Of a stretch of DNA of 64,000 nt, positions 12,101-19,212 are shown one piece after another (the first letter of the stretch is position 1; each line of letters starts with the position of its first letter). A program made the translations under genes and the position numbers. The stretch comes from Anaspis maculata (Eukaryota; Arthropoda; Insecta; Coleoptera; Scraptiidae): positions 1 to 64,000 of the forward strand of contig CASBRS010000029.1 in assembly GCA_949128115.1 (NCBI GenBank), written 5' to 3'. The notes under the pieces were generated by a model. That model worked only from the letters and a program-made list of their open reading frames with translations, did no database searches and was not told the origin of the DNA.

Positions 12101-13336
12101 GACACATCACAAAACATGTGCCAGTCCTCCAACAACAAAACTTCAAATGTGAACAATCTGGACGCGGTCTCGCATCCTGGAAGATACCTGCAGGACGATC
12201 ACATTGAAGCGTTTCACGGCATTTTGGTTCAATCGACAAACTTCCGACCTCAAAGTCCGCTTTTGATCCAATTACCACACATGATTGAGAGACGTAAAGT
12301 TGGAGAACCCAACCTTCAAATTCTATTTGAAGGAGAAGGTTCTGACAAAGTTGGGCACTGGATTTGCGTCCATTACGACGGATCCGTGCTCAATGTTTAC
12401 GACAGTATGAACACCGACACACTGGGTTTTTCTTGCAAAAAATACATCAGATGTATGTACGGTGACAACGAAATCAGAACGACTTTCCACAAAGTTCAAC
12501 AGCAAACTAACATGTACGACTGTGGGGTGTTTGCGATAGCCTTCGCAACGTCCATCGCATTTGGCCAAGATCCTTCGACATTATCGTACAATATAAAACT
12601 CATGAGAAAACACGCCGCTGAAATGTTGACAGAAAAACAGTTGACGCCGTTCCCTCTTCAAAATACAGAACCTGAAGTTGGCATCATCGGCGTGTACGAT
12701 ACACTTTCGCCGATGATGGTCAGTTCTTCATCATCAGACACAAGCAATTCGCCGCCAAATCTGAATGCGTCAATCACAATTAGTGACGCATTAATCGATG
12801 TGGTATTGAATCCCAAACAACATTTACTGGATGATCACATGCATGAATTCAATTCGATTTTGTTGAAATCGACCACGTTTTTGCCTCAAACTCCGTTGCT
12901 CTGGCAAATTCCCGAAGAAATTCAAAGACGTGATTTGAGAGTTGCGAATCTTCAAATCCTTTTTGCAGGCGACGATCCCACCAAAGTGGGACATTGGATT
13001 TGTGTCCATTATGACGGATTCGAGATGCATGTCTACGACAGCTTGAATCGAAAGTCACTGCACGATTCATGCAAAAAATACATCAGATGTATGTACGGCG
13101 ACAATAAAATGCGTACCAATTTCCACAGTGTTCAAAACCAAAAAAACGAATACGATTGCGGTGTGTTTGCGATAGCATTTGCAACTTCAATTGCTTTGGG
13201 CAAAGATCCTTCCAAATTGCGGTACAACATCTATCTCATGAGAGAGCACGTTGCTGATATTTTGACGAGAATGGAATTGATTCCATTCCCCACAATAGCA
13301 AGGCCAGCAAGTGATAAAAGTAATAAATCACAATAA
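6176..13336 (+). CDS. Helitron-like transposase (Rep-Pif1 helicase-EEP nuclease) with two C-terminal Ulp1-like proteases
   Basis: A 2386-residue rolling-circle transposase of the Helentron/Helitron2 kind, in one open frame. Residues 1-170 are Lys/Glu/Arg-rich and hold 21-22-residue repeats with an RSQP core, probably helical. A Cys-rich region follows (C227-C230; H266-x-C-x2-C271). The Helitron N-terminal signature starts near 606 (GKPDVFLTFS). The HUH motif is H704-E-H706 and the paired tyrosines are Y889 and Y893, with K896; these would nick and join single-stranded DNA. The Pif1 helicase has Walker A GSAGVGKST (1211-1219), Walker B D1302-E1303, GDLMQLPPV (1338-1346), TIHKSQGQT (1597-1605) and a YVALSR motif near 1626. 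The EEP nuclease has N1690, E1717, GDFN at 1828-1831, D1869 and S1888-Y-H1890. The two Ulp1-like domains are at 2005-2160 and 2217-2372. The start is the first ATG of the frame and lies before the repeats; the stop is taa. Intactness suggests recent activity. Helitron identity is secure; the functions of the extra domains are inferred. Confidence 0.93.
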   Translation: MKVKRKSAKQKSEEMKKSYRSGKVIKDKSRTKEAMQKLRENNAEYKVTERKKDAENKKLRRSQSEYRENEKLKIVEYIKERRSQPELRKQEKEKAVEYMKMRRSQPGYNREQERGKTAQYMKLTRSQPGHNREQENEKKAEYIKRKRSDPEQRAIEQKKNTEAKQLKREDEDYRERERSSDLQNKKKRMDIDILASRQIFYNDLVRNQKSAELEFLRRRKCTPQLVCCCCEGTFFEHSVSNFNRQKVESKFRKDFFDSIFNIDSEHICRMCWKYVSKGRVPKLATSNGLKFVPVPECLGRLTSLEERMVAPFINFMQVRPLMYYVLNGQLGMKGSVVNIEVEINEMLGVLPRNFNQMQTIQVVLKRHILHKSDYMKETIRPSSVCEALKHLLTTPLYDKYNIQIDQEYLAEYENRIDEKIEFVVDNEDNKILQSEITGVIDDLDDEDDDEVLLLDRNKETVDDVKLMAPGQDKTPVAWHAVEDLEELSFPKIFCGHAVELARGISYSDRVKSESRRRDRRSCGPTRILYMAKKKLEKTCLANMNVCLRKQKSGAEIITKANALDEDYINKKIKFDEGYKILKQVRSSPAYWESKKRNLMAMIRQLGKPDVFLTFSAAEKKWPELLQVLSEFNMGKKLTIEGACLLDEKEKSLIIQKDPVTCARYFDYKANKFMAYLKHENSVFKDHPVEDTYERVEFQMRGSPHEHVFLWLRNAPRYDSTKPETNAECVAFVDSLMTCKYDPDDEMIAFQKHLHTHTCYKGLKNRKLKNCRFHYPRPVLPRTMILNPLFGDDILKRKSAEEDFKKIHNYMNYLYKKQVQICFEELLQKLDMDESRYVMALRSTIKDPQVFMKRSSLEVGINSYNRTLLHLLEANMDIQFVLNEYGLASYIINYIAKADAGLSKFIKRAAEDADCKNLGIREKFKTIINAFINCNLMSAQEASYHVLTLPLSKSSRVCVYINTSPIAERVRMLKMAKDLQKLMADSTDVFMENLMEKYAARPGNLEGVCLADFAACYTKTNATGGPEQDRNDDDEVVDDDRFRLRAKPAIIRYRRYKLQQDPANYYREQVLLFVPWRNEVEDVENANCNDIYVSKINVIDKNREKYSIIDEELIELAIDRVNEDCLAVVNEEIEDFEKQKLDSGQEVNILEQDGREVSKKTQLNRFVTPQRISEDEITEKLKNLNVGQKEFVMHVLHWLKTRQEPLRIFLSGSAGVGKSTVIKALYQSVTRHFDNLHGKTFDKLFVLLCAPSGKAAFLIGGVTLHTAFALPVTQFSDNMPELASDIANTIREKLMFIKLLIIDEISMVGSTIFSRVDTRLRQITGVNRSFGGISVICVGDLMQLPPVMDTVIYRMPKNHEMCELFGHNPLWEEFRYYELREIMRQKNEADFINALNNLAVGRMTDDDVKLIRSREKKETDVPTQAIYLYAENVNVDSFNEKKIEEHEAVEYISEADDKILGKVSESTKKSVLNALKKKKTNEVNGLPCIIRFKVGIKYMITSNIDVEDGLVNGACGLLELITFAPNTNDQPKLVWINFFNDTVGRKARLAHKNFMESNKIENHLVPVGKTPNVLNVSNKLQHQIVRTQFPLVPAMALTIHKSQGQTYQSVCIDFRKSRRSMRRQMLYVALSRVTSLSGLYILGSFRAPKAIDEEKDATLSELKKLKTEKKLTMCYDTLGTRTDSKIVIYQNVCSLKSKWDCITSDQWYGRGDVLIFAETLLKDFDGCPQLSNFKEMFRSNMSSAEKTRGLSCYVKSDLAQNDNIQIERTTDHSDKGHVELVNFQLNGFTVIAGYKSPQLSQLVFERCVRNLMTKQRTSSMACQKVVFLGDFNFNIHDQSSSFLQNLLEEFSLKSILPRECVTTDCNTQIDVVFSAIPSLRAGTYETYFSYHKPVFVVLGDEIDKAADTGFTSSQVGLENHEQGTNIVTTKMFKFRKVQSTRAQREKLLEQLMQCDIVKNQSIFETPVSIISVASESDTSQNMCQSSNNKTSNVNNLDAVSHPGRYLQDDHIEAFHGILVQSTNFRPQSPLLIQLPHMIERRKVGEPNLQILFEGEGSDKVGHWICVHYDGSVLNVYDSMNTDTLGFSCKKYIRCMYGDNEIRTTFHKVQQQTNMYDCGVFAIAFATSIAFGQDPSTLSYNIKLMRKHAAEMLTEKQLTPFPLQNTEPEVGIIGVYDTLSPMMVSSSSSDTSNSPPNLNASITISDALIDVVLNPKQHLLDDHMHEFNSILLKSTTFLPQTPLLWQIPEEIQRRDLRVANLQILFAGDDPTKVGHWICVHYDGFEMHVYDSLNRKSLHDSCKKYIRCMYGDNKMRTNFHSVQNQKNEYDCGVFAIAFATSIALGKDPSKLRYNIYLMREHVADILTRMELIPFPTIARPASDKSNKSQ
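12188..12655 (+). other. Ulp1/SENP-like protease domain, copy 1 (residues 2005-2160)
   Basis: This is a C48-type cysteine peptidase core. His2061 lies in GHWICVHYDG, Asp2076 in VYDS, the oxyanion Gln2110 lies six residues before Cys2116, and Cys2116 is in YDCGVFAIAFA. This order (H, D, Q, C) and the DCG-F motif are those of Ulp1/SENP/adenain-like proteases, which cleave SUMO- or ubiquitin-type conjugates. The role here, processing the long transposase or removing host modifiers, is inference. Confidence 0.85.
12824..13291 (+). other. Ulp1/SENP-like protease domain, copy 2 (residues 2217-2372)
   Basis: A tandem duplicate of the previous domain, offset by exactly 212 residues at His2273, Asp2288, Gln2322 and Cys2328. 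Both copies are 156 residues with no indel; by hand count about 100 of 156 residues (64%) are identical. All catalytic positions are kept, so both copies look functional. The 56-residue linker between them is Ser/Asn-rich. Confidence 0.85.
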
Positions 13337-13610
13337 GCAATACGAAATATTCGAGTACGAAAGTAAGCTGTCTTTTTGACTAACTCTGTAATAACTGTAC
13401 GCATACGATGGCGATGTCTCAGCAACTGCCAATGCAACTCTATTTCATCAGGTCGAGATCCGATCATGCTGCGTTATAAAACTCATGACATGCTGACATC
13501 ATGTTTCCCAAAATACTCATTCCATTTCCAATTACTATAATATTATGTTCAACAGTATTACCATCTGTAGGATCAAGGATGTTGTATTATATCATCCGTG
13601 TGCGAATCGC
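13337..13610. other. 3' flank of the Helitron-like gene
   Basis: This is 274 bp of AT-rich sequence after the stop. I saw no clear AATAAA close to the stop and no canonical hairpin-CTRR end. The right end of the element should lie here or in the tandem repeat that follows. Confidence 0.3.
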
Positions 13611-14126
13611 GGCAGGGACCCAGAATCCCGTAAGCCCAAATAATGTTGCGGCAGGGACAAAGAATCCCGTAAGCCCAAATAATGTCCTGTAAGTTCACAA
13701 ATGTACATAGAATACTGGATGAGAAACTCTGCGTTCGCCTTTAAAAGAGCCAAGTTTCCTGTCCATCTATTTTGTGTCTATCATTGCGTGGTGGGACGGC
13801 AAGGCATGGACCCAGATTTGTCCTGTAAGGCCCAAAATTGCATGGTTCTTGAAATCACAGGACCTACAGGCAGGGACCCAGAATCCCGTAAGCCCAAATA
13901 ATGTTGCGGCGGGGACAAAGAATCCCGTAAGCCCAAATAATGTCCTGTAAGTTCACAAATGTACATAGAATACTGGATGAGAAAATCGCCGTTCACCTTT
14001 AAAAGAGCCAAGTTTCCTGTCCATCTATTTTGTGTCTATCATTGCGTGGTGGGACGGCAAGGCATGGACCCAGATTTGTCCTGTAAGGCCCAAAATTGCA
14101 TGGTTCTTGAAATCACAGGACCTACA
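13611..14126. repeat. Two 258-bp tandem repeats beside the Helitron-like gene
   Basis: Copy 1 is at 13611-13868 and copy 2 at 13869-14126, nearly identical. Each begins ggcagggacccagaatcccg and contains a 39-bp subrepeat (13611 and 13650 in copy 1). The motif ccYgtaag-cccaaa recurs four times per copy. Short frames through both copies read alike only because of the duplication. Subterminal tandem repeats are common in Helitron-like elements, so these may belong to the mobile unit. Confidence 0.75.
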
Positions 14127-14150
14127 AGCTTGGAGTGGCACTTTGAAACA

Positions 14151-14370
14151 TATACTATTGGATCGAAATGATTTAGAGTGACTCATTCACATCCACAGTG
14201 GGTGTGAGTGAGTGAGTCAACACTTGGAGCGTTGCGGCGAAGAACGTGGAACTAGGATGGAAAGTATGAGTCACTCTCAGTTATCCACGCTTCAAGTGTT
14301 CACTTATACTGACTCACACCCACTGTGGATGTGAACGAGTCACTCTCAATTATTTCTATCCAATAGTATA
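14151..14370. mobile_element. Palindromic MITE (about 220 bp, TA target)
   Basis: The ends tatactattg and caatagtata are perfect inverted repeats. The arms continue inward for about 70 bp with gagtgactc, ttcacatccacagtgggtgt and caagtgtt/aacacttg. The TA at each extreme end suggests a Tc1/mariner-type 2-bp target. There is no coding capacity. Confidence 0.75.
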
Positions 14371-14713
14371 GGTGTCCGAATACTTTGAAACAGAGGTATC
14401 CCAACGTTTGAAAGTTCAAGCTCTATTGGAATCCTTTGAAACAGAAGGGGCCCAAAGTAAGGTCAATTTACAGCAAGCGATTTTCATCGCACTCCGTGAA
14501 AATTGCCGGCCGTAAGTTGACTCGAAGCTTATAAAATTACATTTTTCGGTCAATCTAATTCAAATGTTGAGAAAATGGTAGCAAAACTGAATATGCAAGT
14601 GCATTTTACAAAAAAAAAACCGTCCCGACCATATTTTGACTCACGTGAGAAATTTTTCTTGTAAACTGAATATCCATATTATTGATATGAGAAATGCCGC
14701 TTTGCTGTACCTA
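14371..14713. other. No gene recognised
   Basis: There is a short internal similarity (ctttgaaacaga repeated at about 14383 and 14435) and an A-run near 14610. Nothing else was seen. Confidence 0.4.
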
Positions 14714-15002
14714 CATGCAGGGTGTCCCAGCTGAGACATACCAGTTTGATTTTTTCAGAATCCGTAAAGCCAATATGAACCTCTGTTCCTGTGAAAATTA
14801 GCGACTAATCTAAGCTACAATTTGAGAGGCGTCTGTGTCTGCAGGTGCTCTACTTTCTAATTTACGGCACTTACGGCAAGTACAACACTTGCGGATGATG
14901 CTTGGATTGTGGGATAATTTTACAAAAAAAAAAAGGAGTTGTGTTGGCTCTATGGTTGCTGACAAAATTGAGGTGGTATGTTTCAGCTTGGACACAATGT
15001 AT
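14714..15002. mobile_element. Short TIR element, GGTGTCCCAGCTGAGACATACC family, copy 1
   Basis: The left end gcagggtgtcccagctgaga and the right end ggtatgtttcagcttggaca (reverse-complementary) bound about 289 bp. A second copy lies at 16281-16473. The acagggtg-type terminus resembles the Tc1-like element at 48064-48434. Confidence 0.65.
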
Positions 15003-15545
15003 AATCTATTCAATTTTGCAATACAAATTCTAGGACATTTAAATGGATGCCGATTGGCGTAATTTTATTGGGTATTTTACGAGCAGCCTCAACGGCACGT
15101 TCACATATTTTGGTTAAACAATCGAAGCGGAAATAATATGTTTGAACTTATCATATTTTGTCGATTTTATCATTTACTTTGTTGATTATTTTCTAATTCA
15201 TCGACTGATACTTTTGAAAAGGAGTTCCACCGCCTGGGAGCATCGCTCTGCCGAGTGTATGCCGCCACAATCGTCTCAGCCCTCTGGAGCAACGTCTTTC
15301 TTGCTAGCAAGCCGGGACTTCGGTCCAGATGGAGCTGATGCTGAGTTCAAGCTCTGGCAACTCACATCGAAAATGGATTTCGGAAATAGAAGAATTCAGG
15401 AGCTCTGTTTGTGCACCTCACTGCTGTCTACGATACAGTTTAGAGGAAGAGCCTTCTGGTGACAATGTACGACCTCGTTCCATCCCGCCGACTTTTGAAT
15501 TTGATGATGAGCACAACATGCTTAACGATTGATACTTTCAGATCG
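15003..15545. repeat. Segment paralogous to 16825-17110
   Basis: Blocks such as attttattgggtat, tttgttgatta-ttct-a, agcatcgctctgcc and caatcgtctcagccctc recur in the same order at 16830-17065. The two segments, each followed by reverse-transcriptase fragments and preceded by the same TIR element, look like copies of one decayed non-LTR retrotransposon locus. No intact frame is present. Confidence 0.55.
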
Positions 15546-15680
15546 ACGTAGGCAAGAAGAAACGCAGCTTCAGAAGATTCAACGATGGTTACCCCCAGTG
15601 CTCAGTGCTGGCACCGCTGGTGCGCTCTTCAACATCTACGTCAGCGCGATGTATCGGAGATTCTTGATGAACGTTCAAAC
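15546..15680 (+). pseudogene. Non-LTR retrotransposon reverse transcriptase fragment
   Basis: In one plus frame the sequence reads DGYPQCSVLAPL. After a one-base shift it reads GALFNIYVSAMYRRF. Together they correspond to the jockey/CR1-type motif G-PQGS-L-P-LFNIY. It is short, frameshifted and has no catalytic Asp block, so it is a decayed remnant. Confidence 0.65.
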
Positions 15681-15834
15681 ATCACCACAATGCCAGCTTT
15701 GATGAGCTTCGTCTGCAGCACAACCCATTTCCAAGTATCTCGACGTACGATCTGAAAAATCACGAGACATCACGTTGCTGCCATGTTGTTCACCAAAAGA
15801 CTTGTCCCATTTTCGACAGGAGACATTGATAGGT

Positions 15835-16210
15835 TCGTATAAAACCATAAGTTATTGCAAATAATTTTCGGCCTGACAACGATAATACAGCCCTTCAAAG
15901 TTTACTTTTTCCGGATTTCAAAAATTTGTAATTCAGTGACGTTTTGAACAAAACAACTTGAATTCAGCATGACTGGTTTGTCGAAACTATCTATCGAGCT
16001 GCCAAATTTTTCTTTCAAAATCTGACAGGTTGAAAGATAATTACGACAAACCAGCTTGATATGCTGGATTAAAGCTAAATTTGTCGAAACGTTCCTGAGT
16101 TACAAATTTTTGAAATCCGAAAAAAATGAACTTTGAAGGGCTGTATCTTCGTCATTAGGCCGAACTTTGCAAAATGGTATATGGGTTTTCGTCGTATTTT
16201 TACGAGATCT
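15835..16210. mobile_element. Palindromic element with cagcccttcaaagt arms
   Basis: The left arm (from about 15845: ttcggcct-a--acga--atacagcccttcaaagtt) pairs with the right arm, aactttgaagggctgtatcttcgt...aggccgaa. The similarity continues through ccggatttcaaaaatttgtaa and gctggtttgtcg, so nearly the whole 370 bp folds on itself. Exact ends are uncertain. There is no coding capacity. Confidence 0.65.
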
Positions 16211-16280
16211 ACTCACAGTTGAATTATTTCTTTTATCGTCGTTGAAAAACACCCTGTATAGGTACTGTTTTGCTCGTACA

Positions 16281-16473
16281 TACAGGAGGTGTCCCAGCTG
16301 AGACATACCAACTCAGTTTGTTCAGAATTCATGAAGTCAGTATGAACGTTGATTTCTGTGAGGATAAGTCCCAAATCTGAGCAGAGAAATTTGAGAGAAG
16401 AGCAAATATTCTTCATCAGCTTTACGGTTTCTGACGTAATCGAGGCTGTATGTTCAGCTGGGACACAGTGTAT
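16281..16473. mobile_element. Short TIR element, GGTGTCCCAGCTGAGACATACC family, copy 2
   Basis: Ends are tacaggaggtgtcccagctg and cagctgggacacagtgta. It is 193 bp and homologous to 14714-15002 with a shorter interior. Confidence 0.65.
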
Positions 16474-16984
16474 ATCACTATCAATTCCAAGCTTGAAAAA
16501 AAAGTCAGTATTGAAAAAGTCAAGATGATTTTAATCAAATTTGTCAAAGTGATGTTTGCTCTCCTGGATGGCCGTTTCAATTTAATTGTTGGGTCAGATT
16601 TTGACACTGACTCAGTATTTTCATTCATTTTCATGTCATACGGACACAAATTTTAACGCAACCTCCCCTGCATCAGATGACATTAAACATAAAAAATCAC
16701 CACCACCAACACCAACAAAATTCGAATTTCTCAGGGCAAGCTGTGGTTCTTTTGAGTTTGGAATGGATTATGTCTATTCAGCCGTGCAATAAAAAATCGA
16801 CAACATTCAAACCGGAGCCACAACATGTGATTTTATTGGGTATCATACGGGCAGCCTAAAAATGGCATAATTACACAATGCGGAACAGTTGAACCAGAAT
16901 TATATTTTGTCAGTTTATTTGTTAAATTTTTTGATTATTTCTCAACCTATCGATGGAACTCGACTAATATTTTTGAAAAATCCC

Positions 16985-17312
16985 ACAGCCTGAGAACATC
17001 GCTCTGCCAAGTGTATGCTACAATCTTCCAGGAAGACTCATCTACAATCGTCTCAGCCCTCAGCAACAACGTCTTTTTTGCGAGACTCGGTGCCAAGACG
17101 CAGCCACGAATGAACCTGGTGCAGAGATTAGCGGGAACAACATGAGGTGCTGACACCACTGCTCTTCCAATATCCACCTGGTGGACAGTACAGTACTGCG
17201 CTCCTGTGATGCGGATCATCGCTGGGGCTGTCAAATCTACCCACATGTCTTGGCTGCCTGTTGACTTACATCGCCCCACCTGTTCTCCGGCGGAAGAGGC
17301 TGCTGACAAAAC
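16985..17312 (+). pseudogene. Non-LTR retrotransposon ORF2 C-terminal fragment
   Basis: Plus-strand frames read RLGAKTQPRMNLVQRLAGTT, then a stop in place of Trp, then GADTTALPIST, and further on MRIIAGAVKSTHMSWLPV. This is the region after the reverse transcriptase in jockey/CR1-type ORF2 (compare TKTRMNLVQRLARTTW in the fragment at 40100-40600). Stops and shifts make it a pseudogene. Confidence 0.7.
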
Positions 17313-17319
17313 TCAAACA

Positions 17320-17845
17320 GTCCGTTTTTTTTTTATTTGCCCAGCCTTATTGGAATCTCATTTTGCGTTTCACGCTCTAGGAAAACCGTATGTTTTTGGA
17401 ATCAGAAAAAGAAAATCTATCGATTGGTGAACTGTCAATTTTTTTTCCAACAGATTTTGTTTCTGATGTCTAGAAAACTGTGGAAGCGCCCAATTTCCAC
17501 CAAAATCAAAATTTCTCTTCAGAATTTTATGGACTTTGAAGTGACGCATCACCCATGAAATTTGGTGAAATGTTAAATTTTGTCGAAATCAGTTTTTAAT
17601 GTCTAGGAAGCTACGAAAGTGTCCAGTTTCCACCAAAGTGTGAATTTCTCTTCAGAATTTCAAGGGCTTTAAAATGATGTCACATGTTATTTTCTGTTAT
17701 TTGTCAAAATTTTGCATGTCAAAAAAAAATTGACACTTCATCTATAATCGACAGATTTTCTTTTTTCGATTCCAAAAAATATGGTTTGCCTGAAGCGTAA
17801 AACGTATAATAAAGTTCCACTGGGCAAATTAAAAAAAAAACGGAC
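17320..17845. mobile_element. TIR element with gtccgtttttttttt ends
   Basis: The left arm gtccgttttt...atttgcccag...ggaatc-gaaaaagaaaatct-tcgatt pairs with the right arm through about 125 bp. The centre (17460-17690) holds two tandem copies of a gtctag-aa-ct--gaa-g-gcc-a-tttccacca block. It lies directly against the TIR element that starts at 17850. Confidence 0.65.
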
Positions 17846-17849
17846 CGTA

Positions 17850-18577
17850 TACAGGGTGTTTGGTACTGGTAGTCACAAACTTTGAGGGATGATTTCCCAT
17901 CAAAAATATGGCCGATGGACTCATGGTCCCAAAATGCTTCTTCCAAAAGATATGGGGTGTGTGGAAGCTAACTTTTTCAAGTCGTTTTTCCACCGTAACA
18001 TTTGTACCGATTTCAATCATATTTGGACCACTCAAGTAGGTTCCAAACGAACACCGATATCACGATTCTTGAAAATATTTACGGGTAAATAATAGGCGAG
18101 TGCCGCCTTTCTCGTTCCCTGTGTATATCTCCCCCGATTATTTATTCGATATTTTCGGATTGACCGTTCAGTTTAGGAGGAGAAGGTACTGTTGTAAAAT
18201 TTTGATTGAAGGCTTCGTTTTCAAGACATTTAGATTTGAAACATTGAAAAAACATGTAGAAAAGTCAGTGAAAATGGGGAAGGAAAAAAAAGCATCCCCA
18301 TATTGTCTAGCCCCCTGGAAATTGTTGATGAATGTCTGTGTTATTGTTCGATGGAGATCTACTCAAGTAAATTTCGTTTCAAATTTAATAAAAATCGGTC
18401 CAACACGGTTCAAAAGTTACGGTGGAGAAATGGTTTGAGAAAATCAACTTCAACACCCTACAGCTTCTGAAGAAAGCATTTAAAAAAAAAATTGGTTCCA
18501 TTTCCTTTGGGTCTCACTTTTGAAGGAGAATCAATCATCCCACAAAGTTTGTAATAACCAGTACCTGACACCTTGTA
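17850..18577. mobile_element. TIR element with tacagggtgt ends (728 bp, TA target)
   Basis: The left end tacagggtgtttggtactgg and right end ccagtacctgacaccttgta are inverted repeats of about 45 bp (continuing through acaaacttt-tgggatga), flanked by TA. No transposase similarity was found in the interior. It looks like a non-autonomous member of the acagggtg-ended group. Confidence 0.65.
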
Positions 18578-19204
18578 TGTGAAGTTCCTGCAACATCCAT
18601 CAATGCTTGTCAGCCAAGACATGAATATCTTCCCGCGCGACAAAAGCATTTTGAGGCTAAAGTTCAATCTCATAGCCGACTTCCCAATCGACCGCTTTCT
18701 ACATCCACTACTTGGTTTTACTACAGACCTCCGAGCGATTGCTGCAGCTGAAGGCAGATGATCCCACAGGTTTTCAATATCTGTCAACATCTCAAAATTC
18801 TTCTAAAGGGTTGTCTACTTATAGTATCAGTGTAGGTATCTCAAGTACTTGGTGCTGTTCCATTACTTGGATTGATATTCACATTGCCATCATCATTGTA
18901 TTCTTAGTCTAGCAATACATGTACCTACGGAAAAGAAAAGTAAAACTTGTTTTCAAAATTTAAAAAGATGTATTATTCAAATAGCACCACTTCAAGATTT
19001 GATCCTTTTTTGATTTGGAACAACAGGTCAATCGAAACTAACAAAAGGAGCAGAAATTCTTTTGGCAGCTGATGCTTATTGAACAAAATGCATCAGAGAT
19101 TACGAGAGCAAGAGGTCACTTCAAAAACGGCAACAAGGAGCGTTCGAAACCTCAAGAGATTGATGGCTAAGCGGTGGTTTTTTACTTTTACATTATTCTT
19201 ACAA
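18578..19204. other. No gene recognised
   Basis: Unique-looking sequence between the TIR element and the start of the higher-order array. No frame or repeat can be supported. Confidence 0.4.
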
Positions 19205-19212
19205 TTTTACTT

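Noticed and set aside
13701..14171. Two similar plus-strand frames starting MYIEYWMR
   Set aside because: They are the two copies of the 258-bp tandem repeat read in the same frame. Similarity reflects duplication, not a gene family.
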